Shown here piece after piece: positions 11,433 through 21,667 of a stretch of DNA of 64,000 nt; position 1 is the first letter of the stretch; every line of letters starts with the position of its first letter. The stretch comes from Drosophila persimilis (taxonomy: Eukaryota > Arthropoda > Insecta > Diptera > Drosophilidae), in the NCBI RefSeq assembly GCF_003286085.1, contig NW_020825288.1, positions 5,146,001-5,210,000 on the forward strand, read 5' to 3'. A program made the translations under genes and the position numbers. A model generated the notes under the pieces. It was not told where the DNA came from and did no database searches. It saw nothing but the letters and a program-made list of their open reading frames with translations.

Positions 11433-11440
11433 TATAAAAG
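11433..11440 (+). promoter_or_regulatory. TATA box, candidate plus-strand promoter
   Basis: TATAAAAG is a perfect metazoan TATA box. An initiator-like ATCACTCC has its A at 11470, 37 bases from the first T. This is slightly long for the usual 30 or so, so the true start could be nearer 11463. Downstream DNA (to about 11.62 kb) is GA- and AAAGCA-rich, as fly leaders often are, and carries three potential donors. No coding sequence follows directly, so this would be a 5' untranslated first exon. Confidence 0.4.
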
Positions 11441-11463
11441 TGCGAGTGCGAGGGAGAAGCACA

Positions 11464-11619
11464 GAGATCACTCCGCTGGCTGACGTTTAGCGCGCGCCAA
11501 AGCGAAGCTTAGCACAAAGCACAAAGCAAGTACGTAGGAGAGAGACACCCAGTCCAGGCAAAGCTTAGCCCCGCAAAGCAAGTGCGTGACAGGGGGAGAG
11601 GGGGAACACAAAGCACATT
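11464..11619 (+). other. candidate plus-strand first exon with alternative donors
   Basis: Downstream of the TATA box, potential donors are CAA|GTACGT (intron from 11530), CAA|GTGCGT (from 11582) and ATT|GTAAGA (from 11620). The first two sit at equivalent positions of a duplicated unit. A further TAG|GTGCGT lies at 12117. No frame of note is present. The start is assigned from TATA spacing. None of these donors matches the consensus perfectly. Confidence 0.3.
11501..11589. repeat. imperfect tandem duplication of about 54 bp
   Basis: AAGCTTAGC (near 11505 and 11561) and CAAAGCAAGT.CGT (near 11522 and 11574) recur at an offset of 52-56 bp. The duplication has copied the potential splice donor. 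Confidence 0.65.
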
Positions 11620-11662
11620 GTAAGAACGAGAGAGGAAGGGCAATCGCATGTAAAGTACTTAC

Positions 11663-12290
11663 CGTTTTAAATGCTTCACTGTTGGATGCTTCCCCTCCGT
11701 CCGCTGGGAGGTTATCTCTATACTCGATCTCTATTTTCGATGCGAAGCTCGAGTTTTTGTTCAGTTTTAAACGCTTTAACTTATAACTTGTGTGGCTCCA
11801 TCACGCACTGGCACTCGGCCGAAAATAGTTGCAAAACATGGAATATGGTATTATACGAGTATTTGGCCGTTTCTTCCTCTCCGCTTGTTCGCACTTTTTA
11901 TGCTACACTTTCACACATTTGCATTTAATTACGTTTTGTGTCTGACTGCTGGTGCTGCGTGGGCCGGGCGGGCTCTCTATGCATCACTTGCCAAATATTG
12001 TTGGCCTGGCCACAAAAAGAGACAAACAAAAGCGGCGAAACACACACGAAACGCGGCCTGGCTTGAACCCAGGTTCCAGTCTCGAAAATAAAATTACGAC
12101 GAGCGAGCGCGTTTAGGTGCGTCCACGGCGGCGGCGGCTGAAAGATTACTCAGAGCATAACGAAGCCATCGCTGCCGTGCGACCAAAATGTCGAGAGAGT
12201 GAGCCTGGTCCCATGGCTGGTTTCTGCCCTCGTATCTGTCGTTCGTTGCACTGCTTGTTCAGCCAGAGAGAGAGAGAGAGAGCGTGAAAT
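11663..12290 (-). other. candidate minus-strand 5' untranslated exon
   Basis: On the minus strand the block ends AAAACG|GTAAGTAC, a near-perfect donor with the intron starting at 11662. The preceding several hundred bases on this strand look like a fly leader, with AAC/AAA-rich runs, GAAGAAACGG, AAACTGAACAAAAAC and short upstream frames only. The right edge is uncertain. A minus-strand TATATGAA (about 12312-12305) would place a start near TTTCACGC at about 12283, next to a GA/CT tract. The gene is not identified. Its intron would run leftward through the micro-exon at 4.74-4.78 kb. Confidence 0.42.
12263..12284. promoter_or_regulatory. GAGA tract near candidate minus-strand start
   Basis: About ten GA units. 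On the minus strand they begin at the suggested start TTTCACGCTCTC. GAGA-factor sites are typical of paused fly promoters. The assignment is inferred from motif and position. Confidence 0.45.
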
Positions 12291-12352
12291 ACGGGGTTTT
12301 CTGTTCATATAAGAGAGTTTCTGGGGTCTGTCGGGCCCCAACTCGCACTGTG

Positions 12353-12399
12353 TATAAGAGCTGGGGACCCTCTCTCTGTGTTGGCGCTCTCTCAGTTCT
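12353..12399 (+). promoter_or_regulatory. possible second plus-strand core promoter
   Basis: TATAAG at 12353 and a consensus initiator TCAGTT with A at 12394. Their 41-bp spacing is too long for a standard TATA-initiator pair, so the initiator may act alone. No good donor follows within 200 bases. Weak. Confidence 0.2.
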
Positions 12400-13355
12400 C
12401 TGTTTTGTTTTGTTTTTGGGGATAAACGCCGGCATTTGTTGTTGTCTAAGTGATTTTCCCGTTAGTTCTTGTTATTGGGGAAAAGTGTTACCCAACTTTG
12501 GGACCGCATCGCATCCCAGAGACAGCGACACAGAGCGAGAGGGAAGTAGCGTCGTCTCCAGCATAATAACAGTTATTATGGATATATTAGTTGATTAGTT
12601 TTCCCCCCTCCACCCGTCCTCCCCCGCACTCACGCACACCCTAGCGGAATGTTAACTGTAATTGCCAGCACGTATGAGAGTTGTTGGAGCATCCATAGCT
12701 ATACATAGTACTCTATCCATTTCTCTCTCTCTCCCTGGCTGTCCCTTTCTCTTTCCCTCGTATATGATTTAAGTGGTGTGGAAACGTCTGCATTGTTTTA
12801 TGGGTCTATTTGCTGAGCATTTGGGCTTCTGTGGAAGATTGTGATGAGGCTGATTAGGATAGTGGAGAGACCCCAAGGGGATTCATGGGAAGTATAAATT
12901 TGATAGTTTCACTCCTTTAGAACCAAACTATTAAACCACATTTTTGAAGATATGGGGCTATTATTTGACAGATTTATATATAAAGCGATTCTCTCCCATT
13001 TCGCAAAATTTCATGACGATTGAATAGGTACAACAGTCGATAATTGAAAATAGAACAAGCGTATGCCACTCTAAATTAAAAACAATATTCGAATTGTTTT
13101 TTTATTTATTTCAATAAACTGATTTTCAGAGTGTAGGAGGTAGAAAATACCTAAACAATGGGTGGTAAATGGTTTCCCGCCACTCCATTCCATTCGTCAT
13201 GAAGCGTTCTTATTGGACCTTGGATATGGTTCATTGCCGTGCCACAAATTTGTGCATAGAATCTGCTGCTGTCCGTCCACACACGTGGAATTCTTCGAAT
13301 AACTACGGAATAGAGGCCCCCGCAGATTGTGGAAAATCCCTGCCATTTCCCATAC

Positions 13356-13383
13356 CCACACACGCACGCACACACACACACAC
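13356..13383. repeat. CA/CG microsatellite
   Basis: CACACA units interrupted by two CACG units. Confidence 0.95.
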
Positions 13384-13968
13384 CAGCACGTGAGCAATTT
13401 CCATGAGAGATTTATGCGGTATAATTTGTTTTTTTTATGGCTGTAGCAAAATCTCACTTTGAATTGTGCCGAAAATTTAATTTGATTTCATTTTCATCAG
13501 AGACACATAAATAGTGCAACAAATGAATTTTGTACGTGCCACAAATGCCAAAGGAGACAGCTAACGAGGAAGGGAACGGTGTGCGCGAGATAGGGAGGGA
13601 GGGGGGGAGGCTGGATAGACCCACATGTGTCGCCGGCTCACAGATTTGTGACCATTTGTGCGTGGTTGGCCACGACACGCCGAGCCATAAATTTCGAGAT
13701 TCTCAATAAACTAATGGCAATTTGTATCCGAAAGATACATTCGATGCGCTGCCCGCACTGCCACTCGCACTCGCACTCGCTCTGTCTCTCTCTCTGTCAC
13801 GAACTGAATTCCTTGTGTTATTAGTTTTTCCTTTCACTTGGCCTTCTCTTTTTCAATCCCTATGACACTTTTATCACACACGTTCGACTCATCAAAAAGT
13901 TAACGACGATAATGACAAACATTTCAAAGGCAAACACTCTGGGGCATGCAACGCCGTAACCAGTTGCC

Positions 13969-13992
13969 TCTCCCTCTCCCTCTCCCTCTCCC
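13969..13992. repeat. CTCTCC hexamer repeat
   Basis: Four tandem pyrimidine-only hexamers. Confidence 0.9.
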
Positions 13993-14919
13993 ATCCTCTC
14001 ATGCGGCAGATAAATATCTCTCATATAATGCACGACGTTGTTGTTGGGCAAACACCTTAATTAACTTTTTTCATGAACATCTTGGTCGGGAACGGGAACC
14101 CAATTCCCTCCCCCCCCCTACCACTCCCCCCACGCTCAATCGTGGCTCAACTTGGCTTATTTATTAGGGTTATTTGCTCTACGAGTCCCGCACTCTCCCA
14201 CTCTCTGTCTGGGTTCGGGAGAGAGCGGTCCTTTCAGACACACACATGGGTAGCGCTGGTATCTACCTGCTCATTTTCACCTGAGTACGTGTTAATTTTG
14301 TATATTTATCTTTCTGTTTCTGTTTTGCTGGTTAACTGCGCTGCTGCCAAATAGAAAGATTGTATAAATTTCACCTTAAACGAGGATGTCAGATGGGACC
14401 TCGTTCGGGATCACACAAGGGTACAGGGACGGGGACAGGGAGCCGTGGAGAGTAGTCCCAATTCCAATTAACAGTTGGCAGCACCGCTTTTCTAACAATC
14501 TCTTCTCTCCATACTACAGAGATGTTGCAACAACATCTGAAATTGTATCTGACACGTTCAACTTTGACGTTGACTTTGACTTTCGTTACTCGGAAGTTTT
14601 TCTTTTTCTTTCCCCTGACAACGTGGGAAATGCAAATGAAAAGTTACCAAGTTTCGATAAACACACACATACAAGCCAGCATATAGCCGGAGAAAGGAAC
14701 AAACAAAGGCTTGGAAATGGATCTCCAGTGGCTACAACGAGAGGCAAACACGAGTTGCACTTGTCTGCCACTGCCTTTGTCTTCTGCCACTGCCACCAGA
14801 CAAGTGCGTACGGGAATGCCATCGTTCTCGACATATTCTCGAAGGTAGCCAGCCTGAGAGAGCGTTTGGTTATCAGAATGAGTAGTACCCTGGGCTCTTT
14901 GTAAAGACGCAACCCATAT

Positions 14920-15130
14920 TTAAATGAAATATAAGGTTTTGAAATACAATCATAGTAAAATTAAATGGAATTCCCTTTGATTTCAATATTAAAAATTAAA
15001 CACCTTAAAATTAATATATATTAAATTAAATTTGTAGGAAATATATTGTATTTAAATATTAAAAATATTTATCTTAAATATGACATATATTTAGATCAAA
15101 TATTTTCATATTAAAATCAAATGTAGAGTG
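14920..15130. other. AT-rich island
   Basis: About 200 bp composed mostly of A and T, with repeated ATATTAAA, AATATTT and ATTAAAT words. It adjoins the DINE-1 remnant. Such islands can act as scaffold/matrix attachment regions or be decayed transposon sequence; the sequence does not say which. Confidence 0.5.
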
Positions 15131-15307
15131 AAAACACTTCCCTTTTTAGATATTCACCCTCAGAGCTGAGGGTTTTTCCTCTGGATTTAACCATATTCTG
15201 GATTAAAAGACCATTCCTAGAGTATTTTTAAAACTATTGTTTCAGAGCAAAGAAACCGAAGATAGAACTAACCTTAATTATATTTACACCGCATAAAATG
15301 AACTAAC

Positions 15308-15591
15308 AAACACAAAAAGAACGAGAGGGAACGTTGTGTTATGGAAGGTTTTAAATAGTCTTGTAACAGTGACATATCAAGGAAGTCTGGATACAAAATG
15401 CCGTTGCTCTAGCTCTTATAGTCTTTGAGCACTAGGCGGACGGATGGACAGACATGGCCCAATCGATTCGGCTATTGATGCTGATCAAGAATATGTATAC
15501 TTTATGGGGTCGGAAACGCTTTCTTCTGGATGTTACACACATCCATTTTCACCACAAATCAATTACTCATTTTGAGTATCGGGTATAGAAA
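15308..15591 (-). mobile_element. INE-1/DINE-1-type (Helitron-like) remnant
   Basis: The block contains words characteristic of the Drosophila INE-1/DINE-1 family: GACGGATGGACAGACATGG, then TCGGCTATTGATGCTGATC, AAGAATATGTATACTTTATGG and GGTCGGAAACGC, ending GAGTATCGGGTATA. As remembered, the canonical element begins TATACCCTTGC and reads on the opposite strand, so this copy is inverted. It is non-autonomous, has no coding capacity, and its boundaries are approximate. Confidence 0.78.
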
Positions 15592-17993
15592 CCTATGAAC
15601 GTGCTTGTTAAGCATCGACTTTGATATGTCTATCTATGATACTTTTCCAGCCAAGAGAAACCATCGTTTATCTCTCATATTCGCAGCTGAAAATCGTTCG
15701 CCTGGTGGTCTGGTGGCTACTTTGGACTCTCTTTGTGTTGGCCATCCATTTCCGACTGGCACTCGTCATTCCATGCCCCCTCCACTCGGATTTCCATTTC
15801 TATTTTCACATTTCTGCCGTATTGTTTTTCCATATTTTGCGTTTGTTTTGTTTTAGTCTCATTTTCATCAGCTTCCTTTCGACATTTGATATGATTTCGA
15901 GTTCCCTTCGGATGCCGATGCTCTCCAGCTACCGTTCGGAGTCGTTTCATATTTGTGTTTTCATAAAAGGGCGTTGAAATATGCATATGAGCCGTGGCCG
16001 TTGTTGCCTCCTCCTACTCCAATCTTTTCCTGTTTCGAGTCTCGAGTGGCTGCCACATTAGAGACCGCGGCACATGCGCAACATGTGTGAATGTTGCACA
16101 GTGCAGTTGTGCCGCTTGGCCGGAAGTTTGCACATCTCTGAGCCGCATCAGCAGATGCCACAGCAAGTTGCATTTGCAGCAAATGTAAAAATAATTTTGC
16201 AGCATGGGGCAAATGCAAATCTCGAATGAAATGAAGCGTAAAGGGCCGCGGCCTGGAAGGGGGGGGCCACTAATGCATAAGCAGCAGGAAGCTGGAGGCG
16301 ACTCCGAAAACTGGTTCACACCGTCATCTAGTTATTATGTAGGTGCTTGGGCTTATCAAACTAGAAGTACCAACTGGTTGCAGGTGCCACAATCGATGCA
16401 CACGCACACGCATAAACATCCTGTCGCGTGGCATGCCTCACATTGTCTACAGCAATTAGGATTTGTTAGCAGCAACAGCTTGAAGTGATTCGGGCAGTTT
16501 CCAGGGCCATTTCATAAATTTTCCCGATGCTTAATTGATGTTTCCGCCTCTGTCAGAGATCAAGGCGCATTTTATAAACAGCCAGGCAGAAGGAGTCTTT
16601 CTCTGGAAATTCTAATTTATAAGAAAATTTATTAATTCAAATTGTGTTGCATGCCCCATTTCAGAAGAGTTGTGCAGTCGTTGGATGATGCATGAAAATA
16701 AACAAAACGTGAATGCCGTGGCGGAGTAGAGGACCAGTAGGTGTGGCAGGGATTGTCTGTGGCATGTGTCCGTGTGTGTGTGTGTGCCACGGATATCCCC
16801 GAGTGCGGAGTTGACTTCACAAATCCACGTTGACATAATTTGCGCCGCATGTGTGAGCAACACGCAGCAGCAGCAACAGACTGTGGCATACGGTTTCCAG
16901 CAGCAAAGAAATTAAAAATAAAAATACGTTTTAAACACGTGCGAGAGGCGAGAAGTTTTTCCGTATGCGTTGCCCCAGGGCTTCAGGGGCGAAATCCTGG
17001 TCTCAGACTTGGATCCCAAACGGGAGTATCTGCCACTCCAACTCCAGTGGCAGATCCCTCTCTCCGACGATGAGCCGCAATGCCACTTTGACTGACAATT
17101 AATTTCAATTGCGCATTCGCGTTAATCGCCCTAAAAAAAGAGGGAAACGGCCAAAGAGGGAGACCAGCCCCAAACAGCAGAGAAAGATCTCCATGGCAGC
17201 GGAGCAGCACAGACTTAACTCAACTTTTCAGTTACACTGAGGGAAAAATGTGATGGCATTGTATTAAGGTTCGCTCTGTAAGGGTTCTAGAGGAATATTC
17301 TTTAGGAGAACTTGGACAGAACAATGTAGAATGTAGGGATACTTGTACATCGGCCTTTGGATCGGTTTATATTTGGTTTCTCTTGATCTGTTAAGTATGT
17401 ATCTTCCTCTGCATAAGATCTCTACTTAAAAGAGCTAGAGATCTCAATCAAATTGTCTATGAAACCCTTACAATTGTTCCTTCAAATAATACTTTCTGAT
17501 ATCCAAACATATATATAATATCCTTCTCAGTTTTGCTTAAATTTTGAACAATTTTCTGCACAATTTCTTCATCGTTTGGCATCCCCTTTTCCTCAGTGTA
17601 TTTCTAAATATATCTGAGAGTACGCTCACACACATTTTTTTGTAGAATTTCTCAGTGTGTCGCCTGCTGCTGCTGCAGGAGATTAAAAATATAAGTGACA
17701 GGCAGACACAGGGCCAGGGAAACTGTTTTATCTGGCAGCCCGAAAGGAAAATGTCAAGTTCAAGAGTCATTACAGCTGCTGCTGTTGCTGTTGCTACGAG
17801 ACGGGGACTCTGCCCCGAAGTGCGAGGCACGCATGAATGATGTAGAAATGAAGAAAAGTCCAGAGACTGGAAAAAGGGGGGGTCGAAAGTGCTGCTGCAG
17901 CTGGGGGAAAGCGGACTACGGGAAAAGTAGATTAATTTTGACATTTATGATGGCGGCTGAAAGTGCTTTAATTGATTTAAGGGGAAGCAGGAA
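15592..17993. other. non-coding stretch
   Basis: No gene is recognised. Frames of 60-135 codons occur on both strands without motifs. About 17.24-17.60 kb is AT-rich and featureless. Confidence 0.6.
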
Positions 17994-19128
17994 TTATGGA
18001 AAACTCCTATCGACTGGTCGAGGGTGGGTGGCACGTGGTGCAGCACTTTTTGGCTTATCAGCGGTGCAGGCGGAGGCCTCCGATTCGATTAAGTGCACTG
18101 GCCGCATAAAAATCACGTGTATTCCGGAACCGAAACAATGGCATACTCTTACTTTTGACATGCCCCCCACCCCGCTACCACGTCCCATTTGTGTTCCAGT
18201 CGAACCCCGGTGCTCTCCCTTCGAAAAAAGGTAGGCAAACAACAGCCGGCGAAGGCGTCCAAGCCAGGATGTGCCGACGCCAACTTGCAGTTGTTTGTTT
18301 GTCCTCACCAGCCTTGTCCTCTTCGTCCTTTCACTCACGTCCAACGCAGGAGCAGGAGCCCCGCACCTCGCACCCCGAACACCCCGAGCACCGACTCTTT
18401 GGCCGCCTCTCACGTTCCGCGGCAAAGTCACGTATTTTCCAGGTAATTTACGTTGGCGAAACTGTTGCCACCAATATTTCTGGCCATGTTGGCCGTTGAT
18501 TTTAGCCGCGTCTTCATTGCAGCTTGTTTTTGTTGCTGCCACCGCTGGTGCCGGTGCTGGTGCCGCTGTTTCGTGCTCTTCCCCGCTTTGGGTGCATGAA
18601 ATGCGTTTTTTGGCCTTTGTACGTGAGCGTTATCCTTGTTTGCCGCAGTTGTTGTTGCTGCTGCTGCCCCTTGCTCTGCGCTTATTGTTTTTCATGTCCG
18701 CCGTTCTCAGTGTCCTCTGGTGGGGTGTCCGCCTGCCGCTATCCTTGCCCCGAGTGCAGCGAAATGTGCATAACGTGACCGGGTTTCTTAGTTGGCTTTT
18801 AGCAGTGCCACCGCCCACCCAACGCCAGCCACCCAACGCCGCAGCGAAAGTGCAAGCCAACTTTCACGGGGGCTCACAGGAAGCCGGAGCACTCATCCTT
18901 CTACCCGATCTTCTGCTCCTTTTGCTGATATTTCACTTGAAAACTTTTCGACAACTTTCGGACAGTTGCCATGGATACACCCACACTCGCGGACTGCGAG
19001 TGTGCATCCAATCCCAGTGCCCCCATCATCACGAGTTGTTTGTTTGTGCCGCAGTTGCAACTGCTGCTTTTGCTGCTTCTGCTGCTCCTGCTGCGGTTGT
19101 TTGCGGTAAATTAAGTTGCTGCCATTGA
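17994..19128. other. GC-rich, stop-poor island with overlapping open frames
   Basis: A plus frame is free of stops from 18271 to 19128 (285 codons, opening with GTG). It overlaps a 182-codon minus frame (17994-18542) and other plus frames. In the long frame the first ATG is at 18601, leaving 175 codons. That product is Leu/Ala-rich because TTGCTGCTG-type triplet repeats are read in frame, and it has no recognisable domain. Low stop density from base composition explains the frames. An acceptor-like TTTTCCAG followed by GTAATT lies at 18441. Confidence 0.5.
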
Positions 19129-20788
19129 AACTGCACTTGAGTTAATCGTTTAATTGCTGGATGTTCCGCGGGTGGCCCCACCAGATGGCCAGCGGGATGG
19201 GGAGGGATGGGATGCGCTATTGATAGCCAAAGTTCCATAAACCTGTCGGCAAAGTCTTGCCAGATAAAGATAAACCCAAAGCAAAACAAAAACAAAAAGT
19301 GTAGACAAAAAACTTTACTCAAAGGAAGGAGAGTTTTCCTGTTAAACAGCATCAAGGATGATGACCTCCAGGAAGTTTCCTCTTTTCTTACTACACCGAA
19401 GGACTTTAACCATAAAATTCAAGCAGGAATTAAAATTTATATTCCCCACAACGGGAAAGCATTTTATGAGAACCATTAAAAACAAAAAGTAAAATAAATA
19501 AATTAATATTTTATTCGAAGAGGAAAGTGCTCGATTCTGAGCCAACTTTGCTCCCCGGTTGTTGGCCCTGCTTTATGTTTTATGATGGGTTGTTAATTTT
19601 TAAATGCACTTTTTTCCAAAGCTGAGCGGAAGGACTTCCTGGCGGCGGAGTCCTCAAGTGGAAGCTGTTGATTTTATTTCCCAGAATGTGCAACACGCGA
19701 GCATCGCATCGCATCGCATCGAATCAATATTTTAGAGGGCTTCTGGGATGGGATGGGGGAGTGGAGCCATGCCCATGCCATAAAATCTCATGAAATATTT
19801 AAGCAATCAAACTGCTCGTGAGGGTTGGGTCTGGCCCGGCGCTGGCCCGCTGATGGTGTGGTTATAGCTGGTTAAAGTTGGCCGAGACACCGCTTTTGCA
19901 CCTGCCAACAGACAACAGGTAATGGCACTGTCTCAACAAATCTCCTGTTGGCCCTGCTCTGGCGGCGGGGGGTAGGGGTAAGCTTATTTAGCAGTTTCCG
20001 TTTCCGCTTACCGTTTGCATTGAACTCAACTGGCACTTCCTGTGCACGATTCTCCAGGAGCAGAAGCAGAAGCAGGACCTGTCTTGTCTTGCAAGTTTAA
20101 TGCATCTAGCGCTTGCGTTCAACTCCAGAAATTGGCAGAGAACCGATTGAAGTTTCTGCCGCCCATCTGTCGATTCTCTTGGCGGAGTTTTATTCCCTGC
20201 TTTTCTGTTCGAAATTCTCTTCAACTGTTGGCAAACAAAGGAATTAAATTTCAACCCACTTCAACTATTTTCAGCACGTCCTCTGGGCTCATGCTCATCC
20301 AAAACAAATCCAGACGCTCATTGAGGTCAGATCATGTTGCGTTTGTTCTGCGGTGACATTACCAAAGGACACCCGCTGTGCGTCTGTGTTTGTGTCTTTG
20401 CCAAAAAAAAATAAATGGTTACAGTTATTGCCCCGCTGCCGCCTGCTGCCTGCTGCCACATGCTGTGTCTGCCACCCCCACACCCACACCCGAGTGGTTT
20501 ATTTTTACAGCCAAAGAATGGCTGCTGGTCTCCTCTTTTGCTCTTTGGAATCGGAGGATGGCATCTGGTTGTGGGAGGGATTCGCTCCTCCATTTGGTTA
20601 ATTGTGAGCTTTGGCTAGTTTTTAATCTGCTAATGGTCGTGTTGATTCCAATTCTCTTTTCAATCGATTTCCCATTTCTCTGGCCAATTATTTCAATAAT
20701 TCGAAACATTTCTCTCTCGGCCTCGGACTCGTTTTCTCGTTCTGACGGTCTCTGGTGCTCGTTTTTATTCTGTGTGTTTTTTTTCCAG
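19129..20788. other. non-coding stretch
   Basis: Contains GCATC units at 19701-19722. On the minus strand, ACG|GTAAGC near 20014 preceded 40 nt upstream by a CTTCTG-rich acceptor is a weak exon possibility. Nothing is recognised. Confidence 0.55.
19701..19722. repeat. GCATC pentanucleotide repeat
   Basis: Four tandem GCATC units followed by GAATC. Confidence 0.92.
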
Positions 20789-20890
20789 CAATTTCATGGC
20801 TCGCCTGTGGGTCTGATTCCAGTCCGGGATTCAAAGCTTTGTCAAGATGCAAAATGCTGAACCGGAATGAGGCCGAATGGGACGTAACGT
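20789..20890 (+). other. region after a strong acceptor, possible terminal exon
   Basis: A pyrimidine tract with eight T and two C ends in CAG at 20788, a near-ideal plus-strand acceptor. After it two frames stay open for about 24 and 34 codons. The longer ends at a TAA near 20890 and includes the residues CGSDSSPGFKALSRC. There is no donor or polyadenylation signal close by. Single strong acceptors also occur by chance in T-rich DNA. Confidence 0.18.
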
Positions 20891-21647
20891 AACGTAGCGG
20901 AGGCGAAGCGGAAACGGAAATAATATTCCCCAGCTCAAGCAGCGGAAATGATTTATTAAAAAACGGACTGCCAGTCAACTGAAGAATCATAATAATCGCA
21001 ACAATCACGAACAAAACGGGGATGCGAATCCGAATCCGAAGAGGGAAAAAAATCCGGGATAAAACTTGCGATTGTCACACAATAAATCGCAACAGAAATC
21101 AAAGCGAAAAGGAAAACCCACACAAAAACTTATCGCTTCGGAGGTACTCTTTTTGCATCTGTGTATCCCAGGGCAACGTGGGAATAGGGATACCCTGTTT
21201 ATGCGGATACAGCATCCCGGCCCCCAATACAATTGCACGACAATTACGATGATGGCCATCCAGCAAGGGGGGGCGACAGGGCAGTCGCCTGTTTAGTGAC
21301 ACAGAAATTCTGATTCTGCTGATGACAGTTGGCGGAATAAAAGATACAAATGGAAAGCAGAGAGCGGAAAAACCCCAGAATCGCTTGCAAAAGTATCTGT
21401 TATATCTGGTCTGGATTTGAGAGAACAAAAAAGGAAGAAAAAGCATTTTCTTAACATTCTTAAAGCTGATGCAAAGCAGATTCTCCTTCCTGCCACTTGA
21501 GAGGAGCACTTCCCATAAAGTGGATTTTCCAATTATATTTTATCACTTATGCAGTCTATCCGGGTATTAATTTGGGATTAATTTCGTTGGACGGGGGCCT
21601 TCTTCCACTTCCTGTGCAGACGAGCACAAGCTGCCACATCCACGTGC

Positions 21648-21667
21648 CCCAGACGTCTACGTCTGGG
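21648..21667. repeat. 9-bp inverted repeat around CT
   Basis: CCCAGACGT and ACGTCTGGG are separated by two bases, a near-palindrome that could extrude a short hairpin or bind a dimer. Confidence 0.7.

Larger units (their letters stand above)
12400..15307. other. non-coding stretch
   Basis: Contains a CA run at 13356-13383, CCCTCT units at 13969-13992 and an AT-rich island at about 14.92-15.13 kb. The 172-codon frame 14386-14904 begins with ATG but has no motif I recognise and crosses a CACACA tract; I consider it chance. Confidence 0.6.

Noticed and set aside
12061-12082. tRNA-like GAACCCAGGTTCCAG
   Set aside because: No A box, acceptor stem or anticodon arm at the needed spacing.
14386-14904. 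172-codon ATG frame
   Set aside because: Product is not family-like, crosses a CACACA tract, and part of the minus strand is open too.
18271-19128. 285-codon plus-strand open frame as a gene
   Set aside because: It opens with GTG, the first ATG is at 18601, the product is repeat-driven Leu/Ala-rich with no domain, and the other strand is also open.
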